DNA of 64,000 nucleotides, taken from contig NZ_JAHWGL010000019.1 in assembly GCF_019334315.1 (NCBI RefSeq), positions 1 to 64,000 of the forward strand, given 5' to 3'. The notes beneath the pieces were generated by a model. The model saw only the letters and a list, made by a program, of their open reading frames with translations. It did no database searches and was not told the DNA's origin. Position numbers and translations under genes: made by a program. Source of the stretch: Hymenobacter profundi (GTDB lineage: Bacteria; Bacteroidota; Bacteroidia; Cytophagales; Hymenobacteraceae). Position 1 is the first letter of the stretch. Each line of letters starts with the position of its first letter. Shown piece by piece: positions 54,124 to 62,797 of the stretch.

Positions 54124-54172
54124 AAACACGCCCGCAACTCTACACTTGTGTAGTTTTGCGGGCGTGTTTTTT
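54124..54172 (+). terminator. Intrinsic terminator after the thioredoxin-like gene, overlapping the next gene start
   Basis: Perfect 14-base arms (54124-54137, 54156-54169) close an 18-base loop that itself has CTACAC/GTGTAG pairing; a T run follows to 54172. The loop and right arm contain TAGTTTTG (54151-54158), an exact TAnnTTTG match, and the GTG at 54164 likely used by the next gene. Terminator, promoter box and start codon are thus stacked in under 50 bases. Confidence 0.8.
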
Positions 54173-54937
54173 CTGCTTTCCAAGATTCTGTTCTACGCCA
54201 TTATGCCAGCCGTGTGGCTGCTGGCGTTGCTACTGGGTGCTGTGGTTGTGCGCCGTCCCAGGTGGTCGCGCCGGTTGTTGGTGGCTTGCGCCGTGCTGTT
54301 TGTGGTGCTCACCAACGGCGCCCTCCTTAACGAAGCGCTGCTGGCCTGGGAGCTGCCGCCGGTGCGGCCCACGCAGTTGCCAACTCGGTTAGATGCCGGT
54401 GTGCTGCTCACGGGTATCACCAAGGGCAGCAAGTCGCCCCACGATCGGGTATACCTCAGCACCGGTGCCGACCGCCTCACCAATGCCCTGTGGCTGTACC
54501 GGGCCGGCCGCATCCGGCGCATCATCGTGTCGGGTGGCTCGGGGGAGGTAGGGGGTAGCAAAACCGGACGCTCCGAGGCTGCCCAACTGGCTACGCTGCT
54601 GCGCCTCTCGGGCGTGCCGCCGCAGGACATTCTATTGGAGGAACGCAGCCGCAACACCCGCGAAAATGCGCTGTACACCCGGCAGCTACTCACTCAGCAC
54701 CCGGAAATCAAATCGTTGGTGCTGGTGACTTCCGCCTTTCACCAGCGCCGGGCACTGGGCTGCTTCCAGCAGGTAGGGCTGCACCCCATACCTTTTCCGG
54801 CGGGCTACTACTCCGCTAACCGTCAGGCAACCCTCGCTTACTGGCTGCTACCCGATGCCGGCGCCCTGGCCAACTGGAGTATACTGCTCCACGAATTGGT
54901 TGGGTATGTGGTGTATAAGGTGCTGGGGTATTGTTGA
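54164..54937 (+). CDS. YdcF-family (DUF218) membrane protein
   Basis: About 257 residues if translation begins at the GTG at 54164 (MFFLLSKILFYAIMP), which gives a typical family N-terminus; a TTG at 54146 or the ATG at 54203 are alternatives. Two membrane helices cover the first 60 residues. The DUF218 domain follows: GVLLTGI, RIRRIIVSGGSG, SEAAQLATLLRLSGV and ILLEERSRNTRENA. YdcF-like proteins (including SanA) are linked to cell-envelope integrity, but the activity is not known. A promoter-like box lies only 5 bases upstream of the GTG, raising the possibility of leaderless translation. Confidence 0.88.
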   Translation: MFFLLSKILFYAIMPAVWLLALLLGAVVVRRPRWSRRLLVACAVLFVVLTNGALLNEALLAWELPPVRPTQLPTRLDAGVLLTGITKGSKSPHDRVYLSTGADRLTNALWLYRAGRIRRIIVSGGSGEVGGSKTGRSEAAQLATLLRLSGVPPQDILLEERSRNTRENALYTRQLLTQHPEIKSLVLVTSAFHQRRALGCFQQVGLHPIPFPAGYYSANRQATLAYWLLPDAGALANWSILLHELVGYVVYKVLGYC

Positions 54938-54966
54938 AATGGTGAAATGGTAAGTAGAAAAAACGT

Positions 54967-55070
54967 CTGTCATCCTGAGGAGAGCGAAGGACCTTCTGCC
55001 AGTTGAACGAGTAGTTGTTACGCCTGTCGCTCAGGCGTGAGAAGGTCCTTCGCTCTGCTCAGGATGACAG
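54967..55070. repeat. Palindromic repeat, TGTCATCCTGAGC family, copy 4
   Basis: 31-base arms (54967-54997, 55040-55070) with one mismatch, around a 42-base loop. The arm has the core TGTCATCCTGAG and GCGAAGGACCTT. Its right half closely follows the reversed complement of copy 1 (8943-9056), including the loop words GTTGTTACGC and TGTCG, so the two are diverged copies in opposite orientation. It sits between convergent genes (YdcF and aldehyde dehydrogenase). Confidence 0.9.
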
Positions 55071-55086
55071 ATGCCTTTATATCAAC

Positions 55087-56484
55087 TTACTCCGTTTTCT
55101 TCTCTTCCGGCTTCTCCTCCGCCGCAATCCACAAGCTCTTCTGATTAACAAACTCGCGAATACCCAGGTAGGAAAGCTCCCGCCCATAGCCCGACTGCTT
55201 CACGCCCCCAAACGGCATTTCGGGTGACGACTTCACGATGGCGTTGACGAATACTGCGCCGGCTTCTATGCGGCGGGCCAGGGCCTCGCCGCGCGCCACG
55301 TCGCGGGTCCAGATGGAGCCACCCAGGCCGTAGGGCGAGTCGTTGGCGAGGCGAATGGCATCGTCGGCGTCGCGGGCTTCCAGCACCAGCGCCACCGGGC
55401 CAAAGAACTCCTCGTGGTAGGCCGGCTGGCCGGGTTGTACGTTGGTCAGAATCATGGGGCGGAACAGGGTAGCGCCAGGCGCATCCTGACCGCCTTCCAG
55501 CACAACGTGGGCGCCTTTGGCTACGGAATCCTGCACTTGCTGGGTAAGCGTATCGGCCAGGTCGGGGCGGGCGAGGGGGCCGTATTGCGTGGCTTCGTCG
55601 AGTGGGTCGCCAGTTTGAAAGGCCGCCATGTGCTCTTTCAGCTTCTGGGTGAACTCGTCCACTACCGGCTGCTCCACAATGAAGCGTTTGGCCGCAATGC
55701 AGCTCTGCCCTGCGTTGATCATGCGCGCCTGGGCAGCATTCTTGGCTGCCACGTTCAAATCAGCGTCGGCCAATACAATAAACGCATCGGAGCCGCCCAG
55801 CTCCAGTACGCTTTTCTTGAGGTATTTGCCAGCCAGTGCCGCCACGCTGGCACCGGCGCGGGTACTCCCGGTGAGGGTCACGGCCCGCACCCGGTCGTCG
55901 GCCAGCAGCGTTTCTACTTGGTCCGTGTCGATAAGTAGGGTGCGGAAGGTAGCAGGCGGGAAACTGGCATCGTGAAAAATCTTTTCCAGCGCTAGGGCGC
56001 ACTGCGGTACGTTGGGCGCGTGCTTGAGCAGGCCCACGTTGCCAGCCATCAGCGCCGGCGCGGCAAAGCGAATAACCTGCCACAGCGGAAAGTTCCAGGG
56101 CATAATGGCCAGTACCACGCCCAACGGCTCGTGGGCAATTAGGCTGCGTTGGGCTTCCGTCCGGATTTCTTCATCAGCCAGAAAGGCATCAGCATGCTCG
56201 GCGTAGTAGTCACAGGTGGTGGCACACTTTTGCGCCTCGGCGCGGCCATCGGCAATGGGCTTGCCCATTTCGATGCTCATCAGGCGGGCCAGTTCTTGCT
56301 CCCGTTCCCGCAGCAGAGCGGCGGCGCGGTGCATTCGCTCGGCGCGATGCGCAAAGGAGGTGGTGCGCCATGTGGCGGCAGCCTCGTGGGCCTGCCGCAG
56401 AATTTCTTCGGTGTCGGACCAGGCGAAGGGTGCAAACTCTTGCAGCACCTGTCCGGTATGAGGATTGATAGAGGTGATAGCCAT
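55087..56484 (-). CDS. NAD(P)-dependent succinate-semialdehyde dehydrogenase-like aldehyde dehydrogenase
   Basis: 465 residues of the aldehyde dehydrogenase superfamily, closest in character to the GabD/Sad group: TGQVLQEFAPF at the start, ALMAGNVGLLKHAPNVP, the glutamate of VLELGGSDAF and the catalytic cysteine in NAGQSCIAAKR, then SPEMPFGGVKQSGYGRELS near the end. It oxidises an aldehyde, probably succinate semialdehyde, to the acid with NAD(P). No GABA transaminase is nearby. Start ATG at 56484; the gene is convergent with the YdcF gene and divergent from the SigK-like gene. Confidence 0.9.
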   Translation of the reverse strand: MAITSINPHTGQVLQEFAPFAWSDTEEILRQAHEAAATWRTTSFAHRAERMHRAAALLREREQELARLMSIEMGKPIADGRAEAQKCATTCDYYAEHADAFLADEEIRTEAQRSLIAHEPLGVVLAIMPWNFPLWQVIRFAAPALMAGNVGLLKHAPNVPQCALALEKIFHDASFPPATFRTLLIDTDQVETLLADDRVRAVTLTGSTRAGASVAALAGKYLKKSVLELGGSDAFIVLADADLNVAAKNAAQARMINAGQSCIAAKRFIVEQPVVDEFTQKLKEHMAAFQTGDPLDEATQYGPLARPDLADTLTQQVQDSVAKGAHVVLEGGQDAPGATLFRPMILTNVQPGQPAYHEEFFGPVALVLEARDADDAIRLANDSPYGLGGSIWTRDVARGEALARRIEAGAVFVNAIVKSSPEMPFGGVKQSGYGRELSYLGIREFVNQKSLWIAAEEKPEEKKTE

Positions 56485-56718
56485 TACAGAAAAACAAGCG
56501 TCGAAAGGATATAGTTACGCGGGCTTTACGCTTGCGGCCACCCCACCCGAAAACTTATAACACAACCACAACCATAAAGCACGTAGAAGGCTGGGTAGGG
56601 CAGGGGCCACACCGGGGAAAGCAAGTCGCACTGCGCGAATAAAACTTTATCCCGTATTTTGCCACCCTATCGGGCCCTCCCCACCGCTGCTTCACTCGCC
56701 CATTTATTGTACTAATCT

Positions 56719-57276
56719 GTGTCAGCTACTACCCTAGAGTCATCGACCTCCTACCCGGAGGAACTGCTCGTACAGCGCTTGCGTGACCGCGACGAGTCAG
56801 CCATGACCTTGTTTTATGACAAATATTCGGCAGCGCTGTACGGGGTCATCCTGCGCATCGTAAAGAAGGAAGAAATAGCCGAAGACGTGTTGCAAGAAGG
56901 TCTGGTCAAAATCTGGCATTCCTTTCAGTTCTACGATTCGTCCAAAGGGCGGCTTTTTACGTGGGTACTGAATATTTGCCGCAATTTAGCCATTGATAAA
57001 ATCCGCTCTCGACAGTACCGCGTAGGTACTCGCATGACACCATTGGAGGATAGTGGTGCCATGCATCAGGCGGCCTCCTCCGGGTTTCAGCCTGAGCATA
57101 TTGGATTGCAGGAAATCACAAATCAGCTCAACCCTGAACAGAAACAAGTGATTGACCTGTTATACTTTGGCGGTTTTACTCAAAGCGAAGTGGCAGAAGA
57201 ACTCGACTTGCCGTTGGGCACCGTAAAAACTCGGGCCCGGGCAGCAATTAAGGTATTATCAAAATTGATTCGATAG
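56719..57276 (+). CDS. ECF RNA polymerase sigma factor, SigK-like
   Basis: 185 residues from a GTG at 56719. Region 2 spans LRDRDESAMTLFYDKYSAAL to KEEIAEDVLQEGLVKIWHSF; region 4 shows LNPEQKQVIDLLYFGGFTQSEVAEELDLPLGTVKTRARAAI. It is followed after 2 bases by a RskA-type anti-sigma gene, so the pair is translationally coupled. This differs from the SusC-linked sigma/FecR pairs: no transporter is next to it. Its regulon and signal are unknown; a terminator closes the two-gene operon at 58226. Confidence 0.93.
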   Translation: MSATTLESSTSYPEELLVQRLRDRDESAMTLFYDKYSAALYGVILRIVKKEEIAEDVLQEGLVKIWHSFQFYDSSKGRLFTWVLNICRNLAIDKIRSRQYRVGTRMTPLEDSGAMHQAASSGFQPEHIGLQEITNQLNPEQKQVIDLLYFGGFTQSEVAEELDLPLGTVKTRARAAIKVLSKLIR

Positions 57277-57278
57277 CC

Positions 57279-58133
57279 GTGGACATTCAGGAATACATCG
57301 AATCAGGCATTCTGGAGCAGTACGCCCTCGGCGAGCTACCAGCAGTAGAACAGGCAGAGGTAGAACGCCTGTCTGCTATGCACCCCGCTATCCGGCAGGA
57401 GCTGGACAGCGTGATTGAAGCCCTCAGCGGCTATGCGGCACAGTATGCCCAAACACCTCCTGCCGACATGCGCAACCGGGTGTTGGCCGGCTGGAAAGCT
57501 GCCATCGACGCCGATGCAGTTGCTCCGGTGCCCGTGGCCGCACCCGAGCCGGTGGTGCGCTCCATCAGCTCGGCGCCGGTAGAAGAAGCTGCACCAGCTG
57601 CGCCTCGCTTCAACTGGCTGATGGCCGCTTCTATTGCGTTTCTGCTGCTGAGCGTGGGCATCAACTTCTTGCTCTACTCGAAATGGCAGAACGCCGAAAC
57701 CAGCCTGGCCGCCGTGGAAAGCGACCGGTCGTTGCTGGCGGCCTCGCACATGGCGGTGGAGAAACGATTGGGCGATCAAACCAATGAGTTGTCGGTGTTG
57801 CGCAGTGACGAGTTTCGGACGGTAGCGCTGAACGGCACGCCCGCTGCGCCCAAGGCCCGCGCTAAGGTGCTCTACAATCCCAACACTCGCACCGTGTATG
57901 TAGACGTACGCAGCCTACCCGAACCGCCCGCAGGCAAGCAGTACCAGCTGTGGGCCCTCGATAACGGCAAGCCCGTAGACGCGGGTGTGCTGGACTACGC
58001 CACCGCTTCCGGCGAAAGCCTGCAACACATGAAAGATATTGCCAGCGCCCAAGCCTTTGCCATGACGGTAGAGGACGCCGGCGGCAGTCCTACCCCCACA
58101 CTATCGACGATGACGGTGGTAGGCAATATCTAA
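57279..58133 (+). CDS. RskA-family anti-sigma factor
   Basis: 284 residues from a GTG at 57279. The N-terminal anti-sigma domain (about 1-65, YIESGILEQYALGELPAVEQ) lacks the HxxxCxxC zinc motif. A membrane helix lies at about 111-133 (LMAASIAFLLLSVGINFLLY), followed by a coiled-coil stretch. The periplasmic C-terminal RskA domain has NPNTRTVYVDVRSLPEPP, GKQYQLWALDNGKPVDAGVL and AFAMTVEDAGG. It would sequester the SigK-like factor encoded just upstream and release it after periplasmic proteolysis, as known for the family. Confidence 0.92.
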   Translation: MDIQEYIESGILEQYALGELPAVEQAEVERLSAMHPAIRQELDSVIEALSGYAAQYAQTPPADMRNRVLAGWKAAIDADAVAPVPVAAPEPVVRSISSAPVEEAAPAAPRFNWLMAASIAFLLLSVGINFLLYSKWQNAETSLAAVESDRSLLAASHMAVEKRLGDQTNELSVLRSDEFRTVALNGTPAAPKARAKVLYNPNTRTVYVDVRSLPEPPAGKQYQLWALDNGKPVDAGVLDYATASGESLQHMKDIASAQAFAMTVEDAGGSPTPTLSTMTVVGNI

Positions 58134-58185
58134 TAACAACGGGCAACAATTTCATCAGAAGCCGTTGCCTGTCACTCACCTCACG

Positions 58186-58226
58186 AGCGCTTCGTAGCTG
58201 AACTATTGGCTATGAAGCGCTTTTTT
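58186..58226 (+). terminator. Intrinsic terminator after the sigma/anti-sigma pair
   Basis: 13-base arms (58186-58198, 58209-58221) pair with one mismatch around a 10-base loop, followed by TTTTTT. It ends the SigK/RskA operon about 40 bases before the H-NOX gene. Confidence 0.8.
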
Positions 58227-58267
58227 GCGTATATAGGCTAGATTTTATCTATTTCGCCTTTTAATTC

Positions 58268-58810
58268 GTGCACGGGACCATCTTTTCGCTGCTGAAACGC
58301 TACGTGCAAACGCAGTACGACCATAGCACCTGGGTGCGCCTGGTGGAGCACTCTGGGCTTACGGAGGTGGACTTCGACCACCGCAACGTGTACCCCGATG
58401 AGCACATGTATGCCCTGGTAGGGCAGGCAGCTGAAATGACTGGCCTTTCGGCCGATGAGCTGCACGAGAAATTTGGGGAGTACTTGGTGCCGGACTTGCT
58501 GTATATGTACCAGAAGTACATCCGGCCGGAGTGGCGGACGCTGGATATGCTGGAGCACACCGAAACGGCCATGCACACACGGGTGAGGGCCGCGCACGAA
58601 GGCTATAGGCCGCCTGTGCTGGACGTGCGCCGCGTGGCCCCCGACGAAGTATTTATTGAGTATGTGTCGCCGCGGCGTATGGGGGGGCTGGCGCTAGGCA
58701 TTGTGCGCGGCTTGGCGCGCTACTTCGATGAGGAAGACCGTATTATAGTAGAGCCGCTTACCAGCGAAAATGGCGAGCGGGTACAAATGCGGGTGCGCTT
58801 ACTGGCCTAG
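58268..58810 (+). CDS. Stand-alone H-NOX (heme-nitric oxide/oxygen binding) protein
   Basis: 180 residues starting at a GTG (MHGTIFSLLKRYV), the normal H-NOX N-terminus. The proximal heme ligand is most likely H103 in AMHTRV, and the heme-propionate motif YxSxR is seen as Y132-V-S134-P-R136, at nearly the same positions as in characterised H-NOX domains. The C-terminal segment LALGIVRGLARYF is also conserved. These proteins sense NO or O2 and usually sit next to a histidine kinase or a diguanylate cyclase/phosphodiesterase gene. Here neither is adjacent: upstream is a terminated sigma/anti-sigma operon and downstream an uncharacterised lipoprotein. Confidence 0.9.
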   Translation: MHGTIFSLLKRYVQTQYDHSTWVRLVEHSGLTEVDFDHRNVYPDEHMYALVGQAAEMTGLSADELHEKFGEYLVPDLLYMYQKYIRPEWRTLDMLEHTETAMHTRVRAAHEGYRPPVLDVRRVAPDEVFIEYVSPRRMGGLALGIVRGLARYFDEEDRIIVEPLTSENGERVQMRVRLLA

Positions 58811-58901
58811 TGGCGTCTGCCTGCGAGTAAGGGAATATATAACAATAGTAGGGAACACACGCGCCTGTAGAGGCAGCAGCAGGATCTGGCGTACATAGCT
58901 C

Positions 58902-59801
58902 ATGAGTAGAACAATGCACTGGAAGGCGATAATGACTTGCATTGGCACCATGCTACTGCTGGTTGGGTGCTCCTCAGGACCCACTGACCCCGGCGAGCAG
59001 CGAGGAGAGTCGGTGCCAGCTTTGCGGCGGCAACACTTCGATGCGTATTTTGATAATGACTGGGCCATGCGCCCGCTGTGGGAAGACGGCCACGCCGAAA
59101 TTGCGCGCTACGACGCCCAGCAGATTATCAACGGCGAGGCGCTACCCTACGAGCTGACCCAGGTAACGCAGTTGGAAGAGTTCAACCAGCAGTTCGACGT
59201 GCGGACCGACAGCCTCCAGCGCAACGATGTGTTTCCGGTGATGCACATCAGTCAGTTTGGCTCGCTGCCGACGGCTATGCCGCCTTTTCATTTTCTAACC
59301 ACGCTGTTTTTCCGGCGCGACCGGCCCACGGTGCTACATAAGCTTACTACTACCCTGCAAGAGCCCGCCGGCAACACGTTTAAGGCGTTTGTGGATGATG
59401 ACTTGCAGTACGTAGAAACCTACAACTCCTACCACGATGGCCAGGGTGCCGGTCGGCGCCTGCTGCGCCACGAGGTGCTTTTTGAGGATGCGTTGAGCTA
59501 TTGCTTACGCAGCCTCAGGTTTGCAGATCTACCCTCGTTTGATGTAACCATTGCCGGGCAGCAGCAAACCAGCAGCGCCGCGCCGCCGCTACTCTACCAG
59601 GCCCACGTAACGGTAGCCGATCAGGCTGCCACCGATACGCTGGCGGCCAGCTGGCGCGTAACCATCAATCTTAATAAGGAGAAACAAAACGTGTATTGGT
59701 TTGCCCACGATTACCCGCATTTGCTGTTGCGCCAGATTACATGGAACGGCCGCTTGCGTCGGCTAAAGTCCGTAATCCGGGCACCTTATGGCATGCAGTA
59801 G
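58902..59801 (+). CDS. Uncharacterised lipoprotein
   Basis: 299 residues with a lipoprotein signal (LLLVGCSS, C23). I do not recognise the family. The mature part is soluble and polar: an N-terminal helical portion (RRQHFDAYFDNDWAMRPLWED), then a mostly beta region with repeated aromatic strands and a C-terminal VYWFAHDYPHLLLRQITWNG. The tail pattern, in which a measured quantity is expressed through short beta strands ending with a tryptophan/tyrosine-rich strand, is reminiscent of DUF3108-like outer-membrane-associated proteins, but that is a weak impression. It starts 91 bases after the H-NOX gene on the same strand, possibly in the same transcript. Confidence 0.75.
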   Translation: MSRTMHWKAIMTCIGTMLLLVGCSSGPTDPGEQRGESVPALRRQHFDAYFDNDWAMRPLWEDGHAEIARYDAQQIINGEALPYELTQVTQLEEFNQQFDVRTDSLQRNDVFPVMHISQFGSLPTAMPPFHFLTTLFFRRDRPTVLHKLTTTLQEPAGNTFKAFVDDDLQYVETYNSYHDGQGAGRRLLRHEVLFEDALSYCLRSLRFADLPSFDVTIAGQQQTSSAAPPLLYQAHVTVADQAATDTLAASWRVTINLNKEKQNVYWFAHDYPHLLLRQITWNGRLRRLKSVIRAPYGMQ

Positions 59802-60057
59802 GGTAGGGCACTTAAACAAGCAGCTAGGCTGCCGGGTTAGACTTATTTACGCTTATTTTCCGTTGAGAAGGTTGCATCACCAACGATGCAGCTATTACAG
59901 AGAGAGTACACGGGAAAAATTAAATAAGAAATAACGTACTAACGTTGCTTGCATTTGCATTTATGCCGGTAATTTGCTGATTAAGCCAGTAAGCGGCCAA
60001 TAACGGGTGTCCTCGGATGGATACTTGCATCGTTAGCCCTGGCTTCTTTTCTGAACA

Positions 60058-61149
60058 ATGAGCGGAAAATGGTATGCGGGTATTCTCCGTATGCTTACCT
60101 TACCGTATACGCATAACGCCGTGGCACAAAAACTCAACAAACGCGCTTCCATCACGGACCTTGCAAAGATCCTGAACCTGTCGCCTTCTACTATTTCACG
60201 GGCACTCAATGGCCACGCCGACATCAGCGAGGCTACCAAGCAGCGCGTGTGGGAAGTAGCCAAAGAGCTGAATTACCAGCCCAACCACCTAGCTGCCGCC
60301 CTGCGCCGGGGCCGTAGCAATATGCTGGGTGTGATTGTGCCTCACATCAACGGGCACTTTTTTCCGTCGATCATGCACGGCATCGAAACGGTAGCCAGCA
60401 AGGCGGGCTTCAACGTGATGATCTGCCAGTCGAACGAGGACGTGCAGCGCGAAAAGAACAACATCGACGCCCTGCTGAACGCGCAGGTAGAAGGCATTCT
60501 GGTGTCGCTGGCCCGCACTACGCACGATTTTCAGCACTTCGAGAAAGTACGGCAGCAGAATATTCCGCTGGTGTTTTTTGACCGGATGCCGGAGGTTTCC
60601 AGCGTGAGCGGCGTGGTGCTCGACGACCACCAGGGGGCCTACATGGCCGTGCGCCACTTGCTGGAGCAGGGTTGCCGCCGCATTGCTCACTTTGCTGGGC
60701 CGCAGCACCTGAACATTTACAGCAACCGTCACAAGGGCTACCTCAACGCCCTGCAAGCATTTGGCTTACCCCACGACGAGCAGCTGATGCACTTCCTACC
60801 CAAGCTCCAGCAGAACGCCGGCGAGCAGGCTATGCGTGAGCTGTTGCAACTCGCCGAGCCACCTGATGCTATTTTCGGGTCCGGCGACATTCCTGTGGCG
60901 GGGGCGCTGGAGGTGCTGCATGCTCAGGGCATTCGGGTGCCGCAGGATATTGCCCTGGCGGGCTTCAGCAACGAGCCGTTCACTACCCTCACCACACCCA
61001 AGCTGACATCGGTGGACCAGCGGGGCGAGCAGATGGGGCACTCGGCGGTGCAGCTGTTTCTGCAAATGCTCAAGCGCAGCGACAATTTTGCGCCCCACCG
61101 TGTCGTGCTCAAGCCTCAGCTGCACATCCGCGAGTCGTCGATGCGCTAA
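60058..61149 (+). CDS. LacI-family transcriptional regulator
   Basis: 363 residues. The helix-turn-helix ITDLAKILNLSPSTISRALNGH is followed by the hinge helix NHLAAALRRGRSNMLG and a periplasmic-binding-protein-like ligand domain (VIVPHINGHFFPSIMHGIE to the end). The ATG at 60058 is used; the ATG at 60091 is also reasonable. Such regulators usually repress sugar genes and release DNA on binding a sugar. No transporter or hydrolase operon is immediately beside it, so the target is unknown. The 256-base region upstream is AT-rich without a gene. Confidence 0.93.
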   Translation: MSGKWYAGILRMLTLPYTHNAVAQKLNKRASITDLAKILNLSPSTISRALNGHADISEATKQRVWEVAKELNYQPNHLAAALRRGRSNMLGVIVPHINGHFFPSIMHGIETVASKAGFNVMICQSNEDVQREKNNIDALLNAQVEGILVSLARTTHDFQHFEKVRQQNIPLVFFDRMPEVSSVSGVVLDDHQGAYMAVRHLLEQGCRRIAHFAGPQHLNIYSNRHKGYLNALQAFGLPHDEQLMHFLPKLQQNAGEQAMRELLQLAEPPDAIFGSGDIPVAGALEVLHAQGIRVPQDIALAGFSNEPFTTLTTPKLTSVDQRGEQMGHSAVQLFLQMLKRSDNFAPHRVVLKPQLHIRESSMR

Positions 61150-61168
61150 CATATGGCAAGCAACGGCT

Positions 61169-61729
61169 ATGAGTGTCTATAACGACTTATTTGCGCGTGC
61201 CCAACAGGAGCAGCGAATGGTAGGTATCCGCAGCAACGCGGGTGAACCGGGGCGTTTTGCCGTTGGGTTTGTGCAGAGCTACAGTGAAGATGTGCTTCTG
61301 CTGCGCGTCATCAATCGCGATGGTATGCAAACAGGCATGCAGTCATTCAATCTGAGCGATGTATTTCAAGTTGATTTCAACGACCAATACATTCGCAATG
61401 TAGAGTTTAAAGCCAATAATCTGGATCGGGTGTACGCTAGCGTGAAAACACCCTCTTTCCTTACGGTAAGTGAATTAAGCACGCCCTACCTATTGGAAAT
61501 GGCGCGCGAGCACGAGCAATTGGTGTATTTAAGCACATACCTTTCCACTAGTTTTTATGGTTACGTGCGGCAACTAACGGAGCGCGAAGCGCTACTGGAA
61601 TGCTACACCGAATTCGGAGTGGCCGATGGCTTGGCGGCAATTCGGGTGGAGGATGTCCGCAACGTAGTATGGAGTGATGAGGACACCCGCGTAATAGAGT
61701 TGCACCTGAAGCTTCAGTCCAACGGGTAG
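61169..61729 (+). CDS. Uncharacterised protein with two similar beta-barrel-like halves
   Basis: 186 residues from the ATG at 61169; the frame upstream overlaps the end of the LacI gene and is not used. No family is recognised. The sequence appears internally duplicated: residues about 17-80 (RFAVGFVQSYSEDVLLLRVI, then FNLSDVFQVDFND) align with about 118-180 (FYGYVRQLTEREALLECY, then IRVEDVRNVVWSDED). Both halves follow the pattern G-aromatic-V, an acidic-LLL strand, a glycine turn and a DVxxV strand with an acidic end, as in small SH3-, PRC- or Sm-like barrels. No signal peptide, so cytoplasmic. It starts 20 bases after the LacI stop and may be co-transcribed. Confidence 0.75.
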   Translation: MSVYNDLFARAQQEQRMVGIRSNAGEPGRFAVGFVQSYSEDVLLLRVINRDGMQTGMQSFNLSDVFQVDFNDQYIRNVEFKANNLDRVYASVKTPSFLTVSELSTPYLLEMAREHEQLVYLSTYLSTSFYGYVRQLTEREALLECYTEFGVADGLAAIRVEDVRNVVWSDEDTRVIELHLKLQSNG

Positions 61730-61792
61730 GTCAGAAAAAGTAAACCCTGATGGAATAGGGTTGTTGGGGAGGTATCATCAACAACCTTTTGT

Positions 61793-62797
61793 ATGCGTTT
61801 TACGGTTTTTCTGTTCGTGTTAACTTGGTGGTTGGGAACGGCTGGCATTGGGTACGCCCAATCGGGCGTAGGGCTGACGCCACTCAACGCCACGCTCGAT
61901 GGTTACGCCTATCCCTACCCCGTGCACCACCTGCCGTTGCGCCTGGAAGGCCAGCGCTTGCAAATGGCCTATATGGACGTGGCACCAACCGCCAAAGCCA
62001 ACGGGCGCACGGTGGTGTTGCTGCACGGTAAAAACTTTTTCGGCGCCTACTGGCGCGGTACGGTGCAAACGCTCACGCAGGCCGGCTTTCGGGTGGTAGT
62101 GCCCGATCAAATCGGTTTTGGCAAATCGGATAAGCCGGATATCCACTACTCGTTTCACCAATTGGCGCGCAACACCAAGCACCTGCTCGATACGCTGGGC
62201 ATCCGGCGGGCGGTGGTGGTAGGGCACAGCATGGGTGGCATGCTGGCCACGCGCTTTGCCCTGCTCTACCCCGAAACCACCGAGAAACTGGTGCTCGAAA
62301 ACCCCATTGGACTCGAAGACTACCGGCTGGCGGTGCCTTTCCGAAGCATCGACGAAGCCACGGCGCAGGAGTTACGCACTACCGCACAAAGCATGCGTGC
62401 TTACCATAAGAGCTACTACCCCAATGGCTACCCTGACGCCCACGACGAGTGGCTGACCCCGCTCATTGCGCAACTCGCCCACCCCGATTACGCCAAAGTG
62501 GCCCTAGCCAGCGCCCTCACGTACGCCATGATCTATCAACAGCCTGTGTGCTACGAGTTTGCGCGGGTGCAGGTGCCCACCCTGCTCATTATTGGGCAAG
62601 ACGACCGCACGGTAGTGGGCAAAGGTCTCGTGCGTGACCCTAGCGTATTGGCAACGTTGGGGCAGTACCCGGCGCTTGGCCGCCGCACTGCCAACCAGAT
62701 AAAAGGAAGCAAATTAGTGCCGCTAGCCGGAGTAGGGCACATTCCGCATGTGCAGGTGCCAGACCAGTTTTACAAAGCGCTATTGGCTTTCCTATAG
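61793..62797 (+). CDS. Secreted alpha/beta hydrolase
   Basis: 334 residues with a signal peptide ending near YAQS. Typical alpha/beta-hydrolase features: VVLLHGKNFFGAYW (oxyanion strand), VVPDQIGFGKSDKP, the nucleophile S146 in VGHSMGGM, the acid in LLIIGQDDRTVVG and the catalytic His in LAGVGHIPHVQVPD. The enzyme class covers esterases, haloalkane dehalogenases, epoxide hydrolases and lactonases; the substrate cannot be called. It lies about 60 bases after the unknown duplicated protein and ends in a small terminator. Confidence 0.9.
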   Translation: MRFTVFLFVLTWWLGTAGIGYAQSGVGLTPLNATLDGYAYPYPVHHLPLRLEGQRLQMAYMDVAPTAKANGRTVVLLHGKNFFGAYWRGTVQTLTQAGFRVVVPDQIGFGKSDKPDIHYSFHQLARNTKHLLDTLGIRRAVVVGHSMGGMLATRFALLYPETTEKLVLENPIGLEDYRLAVPFRSIDEATAQELRTTAQSMRAYHKSYYPNGYPDAHDEWLTPLIAQLAHPDYAKVALASALTYAMIYQQPVCYEFARVQVPTLLIIGQDDRTVVGKGLVRDPSVLATLGQYPALGRRTANQIKGSKLVPLAGVGHIPHVQVPDQFYKALLAFL

